From positions 20,721,931 through 20,785,930 of the forward strand of contig NC_059372.1 of the NCBI RefSeq assembly GCF_019703515.2: a stretch of 64,000 nt of DNA. Direction: 5' to 3'. Below, one piece after another: positions 46,531 to 64,000 of the stretch. A program made the translations under genes and the position numbers. This stretch comes from Myxocyprinus asiaticus (lineage: Eukaryota > Chordata > Actinopteri > Cypriniformes > Catostomidae). Below the pieces are notes generated by a model that saw only the letters and a program-made list of their open reading frames with translations, was not told the DNA's origin and did no database searches. Position 1 is the first letter of the stretch; each line of letters opens with the position of its first letter.

Positions 46531-46959
46531 TATCGGAACGTGGCAACTATCAACTGCACAGGTAGTGTTAGGAAATCCAGCTATTTCAAATCCTAACTTT
46601 GACAGATGCAGAGCTTGTCCTCTGGGCCATGAGATGTAGTGAGATAAATGGACTGTGACAAAAGAGCCGAATTCATGTAGATGTGTTGAGACAGCAGATT
46701 TGTTCAGGTTAAATCTGTCTGCTACTCCTTATATGACTCCTGGTTAGAAAGAGTCCATAGAGAGGCAAGAATACTGCTTATCAATGGCACCTTGGTCTGC
46801 TGTTTATTCATGTAGACTGGACCAAGGGTATTTATGAGATCCTGCATTAAGGGGAAGATTATTCATCATAATATCAGAGAAACACATACATAATCCATTT
46901 CATTGCTGTTATTCACACAATGTACATATAACCACTTGCCCTCTGGACAGTCTAAAATG

Positions 46960-47187
46960 ACCAGAGGTGGGTAGAGTAGCCAAAAACATTACTCAAGTAA
47001 AAGTACAATTACTTTAAAAAAAATGACTCAAGTAGAAGTAAAACTAATAATGTCATAAATTACTAGAGTAAAAGTAAGTATCCAATAAAAAGAATACTCA
47101 AGTAGTGCGTAACTAGTTACTTTCACATATAACGTAATTGATGTTTACTCTCCTATATTCCAGTACATGATATACATTTAACATGCA
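46960..47187. repeat. Fragment of a dispersed ACTCAAGTA-rich fish repeat
   Basis: CCAGAGGTGGGTAGAGTAGC and several ACTCAAGTA(G/A)AAGTA phrases are typical of the end of a common teleost DNA element. Its other end is not seen. Confidence 0.55.
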
Positions 47188-48442
47188 TTACGAATGATTA
47201 ATAATAATAATAATACTATTAATATTATTGTTAATAATGGAAATTATTCCAATAATCCTCTCAGCAGTCCGAACTGTCCTTTGTAGTCTTTTGATGTCTG
47301 ATTTCGTAGCTGAACCAAACCAGACAGTTATTGAAGTGCAGAGGACAGACTCAATGACTGCTGAGTAGAACTGTATCAGCAGCGCCTGTGGCAGGTTGAA
47401 TTTCCTCAGCTGGCGAAGGAAGTACAACCTCTGCTGGGCCTTTTTCACAGTGGAGTCAATGTGGGTCTCCCACTTCAGGTCCTTTGAGATGGTAGTGCCC
47501 AGGAACCTGAATGACTCCACTGCTGCCACAGTGCTGTTTAGAATGGTGAGGGGAGTCAGTGTTGGGGTGTTCCTCCTAAAGTCCACAATCATCTCCACCG
47601 TTTTGAGCGTGTTCAGCTCATGGTTGTTTTGACTGCACCAGACAGCCAACTGTTTAACCTCCCTTCTGTATGCAGACTCATCATCATCTCGGATGAGGCC
47701 GATGACAGTAGTGTCATCTGTAAACTTCAGGAGCTTGACAGAGGGGTCCTTGGCAATGCAGTCATTGGTGTAGAGGGAGAAGAGTAGTGGGGAGAGCACA
47801 CATCCCTGTGAGTTTCCCCTGTCTCACAAGCTGCTGCCTGTCCGTCAGAAAGCTGATAATCCACTGACAGATAGACAAGGGAACAGAGAGTTGGTGTAAT
47901 TTATTCTGGAGTATAGCTGGGATGATGGTGTTGAAAGCCGAACTGAAGTCCACAAAAAGGATCCTGGCATATGTCCCTGGTCTGTCCAGATGTTGCAGGA
48001 TATGATGCAATCCCATGTTGACTGCATCATCCACAGACCTGTTTGCTCGATAAGCAAAGTGAAGGGGATCTAGAAAGGGTCCAGTGATGTTCTTCAGGTG
48101 GGCCAACACCAGTCTCTCAAATGATTTCATGACCACAGACGTCAGGGCGACAGGTCTGTAGTCATTAAGTCCTGTGATTTTTGGTTTCTTTGGGATGGGG
48201 ATGATAGTGGAATGTTTGAAGCAGCATGGAACTTCACACTGCTCCAGTGATCCATTGAAGATCTGTGTGAAGATGGGGGCCAGCTGGTTAGCACAGGATC
48301 TAAGACATGTAGGTGAAAAGCCATTTGGGCCCTGTGCTTTCCTTATCCTTTGTTGTCGAAAGACGCGGCTCACATCATCTTCACAGATCTTAAGTGCAGG
48401 TTGAGTAGCAGGAGGGGGAGGAGGGGGGTTGCAGGAGGTCAT
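47188..48442 (-). pseudogene. LINE reverse transcriptase, frameshifted
   Basis: Frame one (48442-47762) has GPNGFSPTCLRSCANQLAPI, STIIPIPKKPKITGLNDYRP and ILFVDFSSAFNTI. Frame two (47799-47188) starts at MLSPLLFSLYTNDC and holds KFTDDTTVIGLI, in which the usual FADD is FTDD, then SFRFLGTTISKDLKWETHID. The frameshift falls in the PQGC block near 47800, which is damaged. Confidence 0.88.
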
Positions 48443-48502
48443 CAGCCAGTTGTTGGTCCACCACAGGGTTGGGGGCAGGAGTCCTGTAATTTGTAAGTTG
48501 TT

Positions 48503-49237
48503 TCATGCCACTCCACACTGATGCAGGGTCATTTTCTCAGAGTATCTTCTTTTAGCCACTCTGATTTCCTTATTCAGTGTGTTCCTGGCCTGATTGTACA
48601 AGACTTTATCCCCAACTCTGTAAGCATCCTCTTTGGCCTGACGAAGCTGCCTGAGTTCCGCTGTAAACCATGGTTTGTCCTTGTTAAATGTTAAATAAGT
48701 CCTAGTAGGAATGCACATATCCTCACAAAAACTGATATATGATGTAACAGTATCCGTGAGCTCGTCCAGATTGGTGTCTGCAGCCTCAAAAACACTCCAA
48801 TCAGTGCAGTCAAAGCAGGCTTGTAGTTCCAGCTCTGCTTCGTTGGTCCATCTCTTTACAGTCCTTACTACAGGCTTAGCAGATTTTAATTTCTGTCTGT
48901 AGGTTGGAAGACGATAAACCAGACAGTGATCAGATTGTCCCAAAGCTGGTCTAGGGATAGAGCGATATGCATCCTTTATTGTTGTGTAGCAATGATCCAG
49001 TATATTTCTGTCTCTGGTGGGGCATGTAATGTGCTGTTTGTATTTGGGCAGTTCATGTGTGAGGTTTGCTTTGTTAAAATCCCCAAGAATAATAATAACT
49101 GAGTCCGGGTATTGTTGTTCTGTGTCTGTGATTTGATCAGTCAGCTGTTGCAGCGCGGCATTCAAACACGCGTTTGGCGCAATATACACACTCACAAAAA
49201 TAAGGACGATGTTAGACAGAATGCTAGCCTTAATCAT
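48503..49237 (-). pseudogene. LINE endonuclease C-terminal half and linker
   Basis: It reads VYIAPNACLNAALQQLTDQI, SVIIILGDFNKANL (catalytic GDFN), CPTRDRNILDHCYTTIKDAY and ALGQSDHCLVYRLP (SDH motif), ending in a basic region and ASVWSGMKQ-type linker sequence. The N-terminus of the endonuclease is absent. Confidence 0.85.
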
Positions 49238-49628
49238 AATTTACTTTCACTGCATGTTTTTTTCCCCCTCAATATTTTAAAAGGGAATGGTGACTGAGAC
49301 TAGCAGTCCCTAACATTCTGTCTAACATCTTTTGGGTTCCACAGAATACAGAAAGTTTCACAGGTTTGGAAGACAAGTTTAGAAACCTTTTTCTAGTAAT
49401 TATTACGGTGAAAAAACATGAACAATGTCACACAGTCCCAAGTTATATATAATGTTTAATTATACACTGAAGAGAAAGATCATGCTTTATTCATGCCTTC
49501 TGTCGTTATTTCACAGCTTTTTACATCCTGCGTGAATTTAGTTCAATGTAGTTCCAGCATTGTCAGTGTCGAAATAATTTAGATAATAATTTTAATAAAT
49601 AATTTTTATTTTTTATAAAATTAATTAA
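49238..49628. other. Intergenic DNA, nothing recognised
   Basis: AT-rich sequence between the LINE and its small duplicate. No gene is supported. Confidence 0.4.
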
Positions 49629-49772
49629 TAATTTAGCTCCAGGTTGTTTTGACTGCACCAGACAACCAGTTGTTCAACTTCCCTTCTGTATGCAGACTCA
49701 TCATCATCTTGGATGAGACAGATGACTGTAGTGTCATCTGCGAACTTCAGCAGCTTGACAGAGGGGTCCTTG
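49629..49772 (-). mobile_element. Short duplicate of the LINE reverse transcriptase core
   Basis: About 144 bases correspond to 47614-47754 with about 10 differences, encoding KDPSVKLLKFADDTTVICLI on the minus strand. Both LINE ends are missing. It is flanked by AT-rich DNA and a pyrimidine microsatellite. Here the FADD box is intact. Confidence 0.85.
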
Positions 49773-50100
49773 ATGCTTTCTTTCCTTCCATCTTTCTTTC
49801 TTTCTTTCCTTTTTCTGTCTTTTTTCATTCATTCATTCTTTTTCTTTCTTTTTTCTGTCTTTTTTCTTTCATTCATTCAATATTTTTTCTTTCTTTTCTT
49901 TCTTTTTTCTTTCTTTCATTATTTTTTCTTTCTTTCTTTCCTTCTTTCTTTTTCTTCTTTCTTTCTTTCTTTCATTCGTTCGTTCTTTTTTCGTTCTTTC
50001 CTCTCTTTCTTTCTTCTATGTTGTCTCAATTAGGTTATTTTCTTTCTCTCTCTCTCTTTCTTTCTTCTTGTATTTATCGCAGTTATTTATCTTTCTTTAG
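49773..50100 (+). repeat. (CTTT)n-type pyrimidine tract
   Basis: An imperfect CTTT/TTTC/ATTC repeat of over 250 bases, almost purely pyrimidine on this strand. The long frames here (rich in Ser, Phe, Leu) are by-products. Confidence 0.9.
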
Positions 50101-50186
50101 GCCTATCTTAAGAATTTCAAAATGCCCCATTTTATTTTCATTATTATTTTTAGTTTGTTTGGCTATTTATTTCCATGTAGAGTTAG

Positions 50187-50187
<1 letters not shown>

Positions 50188-50267
<80 letters not shown>
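50188..50267 (+). repeat. (TC)n microsatellite, ~80 bp
   Basis: An uninterrupted TC run about 770 bp upstream of the GDI1 start codon. Confidence 0.95.
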
Positions 50268-50270
<3 letters not shown>

Positions 50271-51040
50271 CATTTGGACTGCAATGGGCACAGTCATTTT
50301 AAGCACATTTTATTAGGCTTAAATATTGACTAGATGTCTCTGTCATATGACCGTTGTTTTATTCACGTTTTTTTTTAAATCCACGATTTGACAAGTCACA
50401 TATTGCTATGAAAATATTAATATACGAACAGAATTTTGCGTTTGCAAAAGACTAAGAACAGCCCTCGTCGATGTTATCACCACTTTAATTCACGTATTAT
50501 TGAGCGGCTTTATCTAGGCTACACTAATGTTGTTGGCGGAGGAATCCCGAGTACTGTGAGTCTGTGACTGCGCCCATTGCCATTCAGCCGTGGGTTGGGA
50601 AAATGAAAGTGCCACCCAGCGTATCAAAATGTTGAATAAGACTACCTAGATGGTGAATTATTTCTGACCTTTTTAAAGCATATGCATTCATGTCTGACTT
50701 CTAACTGTGGGTTGCTGACATTCATCTGTGGATCAACATCATTCATCTCCTTTTTGGAAGCTGCACTATATTATTTCGCGAAAGTATCAGCGCCGCTGGA
50801 GCAAGTGCTGCGGTCAGGGCCATCTTTGGATGTTCTCGCCGGTCGGACCACAGTCAGTCATCAATTGCGATACTTATCAAATTAATTGGGTGAAAACTGT
50901 TTGCAAAGAGATAATTTTTCCGTTTGTAAGGTAACAAACTGTTTACACATCCTGCATAAATACACTGTAGCGTCAACACCGTTTTGCCTATTTTTGCAGC
51001 GGAAAATTGGCTAAAGACAGGAGATCCACTGTAATTCAAC
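50268..51040 (+). promoter_or_regulatory. GDI1 5' flank and 5' UTR
   Basis: The sequence is less AT-rich than its surroundings around 50470-50600 and 50770-50870. TTTTTGCAG at about 50991-50999, 41 bases before the ATG, resembles a splice acceptor, so a non-coding 5' exon may lie upstream, possibly around 50770-50860. This is inference; no TATA box is evident. Confidence 0.4.
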
Positions 51041-63968
<12,928 letters not shown>

Positions 63969-64000
63969 GGGTTGGAGAGGGAATGAAGGAGAGGGGAATG

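Larger units (their letters stand above)
43860..46860. mobile_element. PIF/Harbinger transposon, decayed
   Basis: A Myb/SANT-like frame on the + strand (44403-45068) and a Harbinger DDE nuclease on the - strand (46085-46530) converge on each other. This is the usual two-gene layout of vertebrate Harbinger elements. A Tc1-like end (45692-45922) has inserted between them. Terminal inverted repeats were not identified, so the limits are approximate. Confidence 0.65.
47188..49237 (-). mobile_element. L2/CR1-like LINE, 5'-truncated and broken
   Basis: The three pieces below lie in order on the minus strand, followed by a (TAA)n-like 3' tail near 47200. The element has endonuclease and reverse transcriptase but no ORF1, so it is 5'-truncated. 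The clade assignment, in the jockey-type group (L2/CR1/Rex1), is by sequence character only. Confidence 0.85.

Noticed and set aside
49649..50302. 217-codon Phe/Ser/Leu-rich frame
   Set aside because: It arises from CTTT and TC microsatellites; low-complexity product only.

Overview
The window is vertebrate nuclear DNA from a teleost, most likely a cyprinid. The evidence is spliced genes with GT-AG introns, many Tc1-family transposons including Sleeping Beauty-like relatives, tRNA-derived SINEs, L1- and L2/CR1-type LINEs, a Harbinger element and TTAA-flanked MITEs. The species assignment is inference. There are no operons, CRISPR arrays or bacterial genes. Most open reading frames are chance frames, transposon relics or translated simple repeats.

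Region 1 (1-18.6 kb, + strand) is the 3' part of a membrane complement-regulator (RCA/sushi) gene. It has three SCR exons, a small Ser/Thr/Pro-type linker exon, two exons encoding the membrane segment and a basic tail, and a 3' exon with AATAAA. The first two SCR exons lie in a ~1.09 kb tandem duplication and differ at one visible base. The introns are filled with SINEs, Tc1 elements and TTAA elements, including a ~940 bp foldback.

Region 2 (18.6-34.6 kb) has no intact host gene. Scattered, collinear similarity to Region 1 (a broken SCR exon, linker remnants, a TM-exon remnant, 3' end) indicates a decayed second copy of the RCA gene, cut up by an L1 and several Tc1 elements.

Region 3 (34.7-42.7 kb, - strand) is a complete 10-exon ATP6AP1 (Ac45, V-ATPase accessory subunit) gene predicting 457 aa. 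All exon phases agree, there is a 32-bp microexon, and a CLEAR-like GTCACGTGA motif sits just upstream of the start codon.

Region 4 (42.7-51.0 kb) is the divergent intergenic interval. It carries a short perfect inverted repeat, a decayed Harbinger element with Myb/SANT and DDE reading frames, an L2/CR1-like LINE, and long pyrimidine and (TC)n tracts.

Region 5 (51.0-64.0 kb, + strand) is a complete 11-exon GDI1 (Rab GDP-dissociation inhibitor alpha) gene predicting 447 aa. Its third intron is swollen by an L1 of about 5.4 kb inserted into an older MITE with an 11-bp target-site duplication.

ATP6AP1 and GDI1 are also neighbours at human Xq28, so this is conserved synteny. I found no convincing new biological system. 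The points most worth following are the recent SCR-exon duplication beside a decayed paralogue, the CLEAR motif, an intronic miRNA-like hairpin, and the nested transposons.
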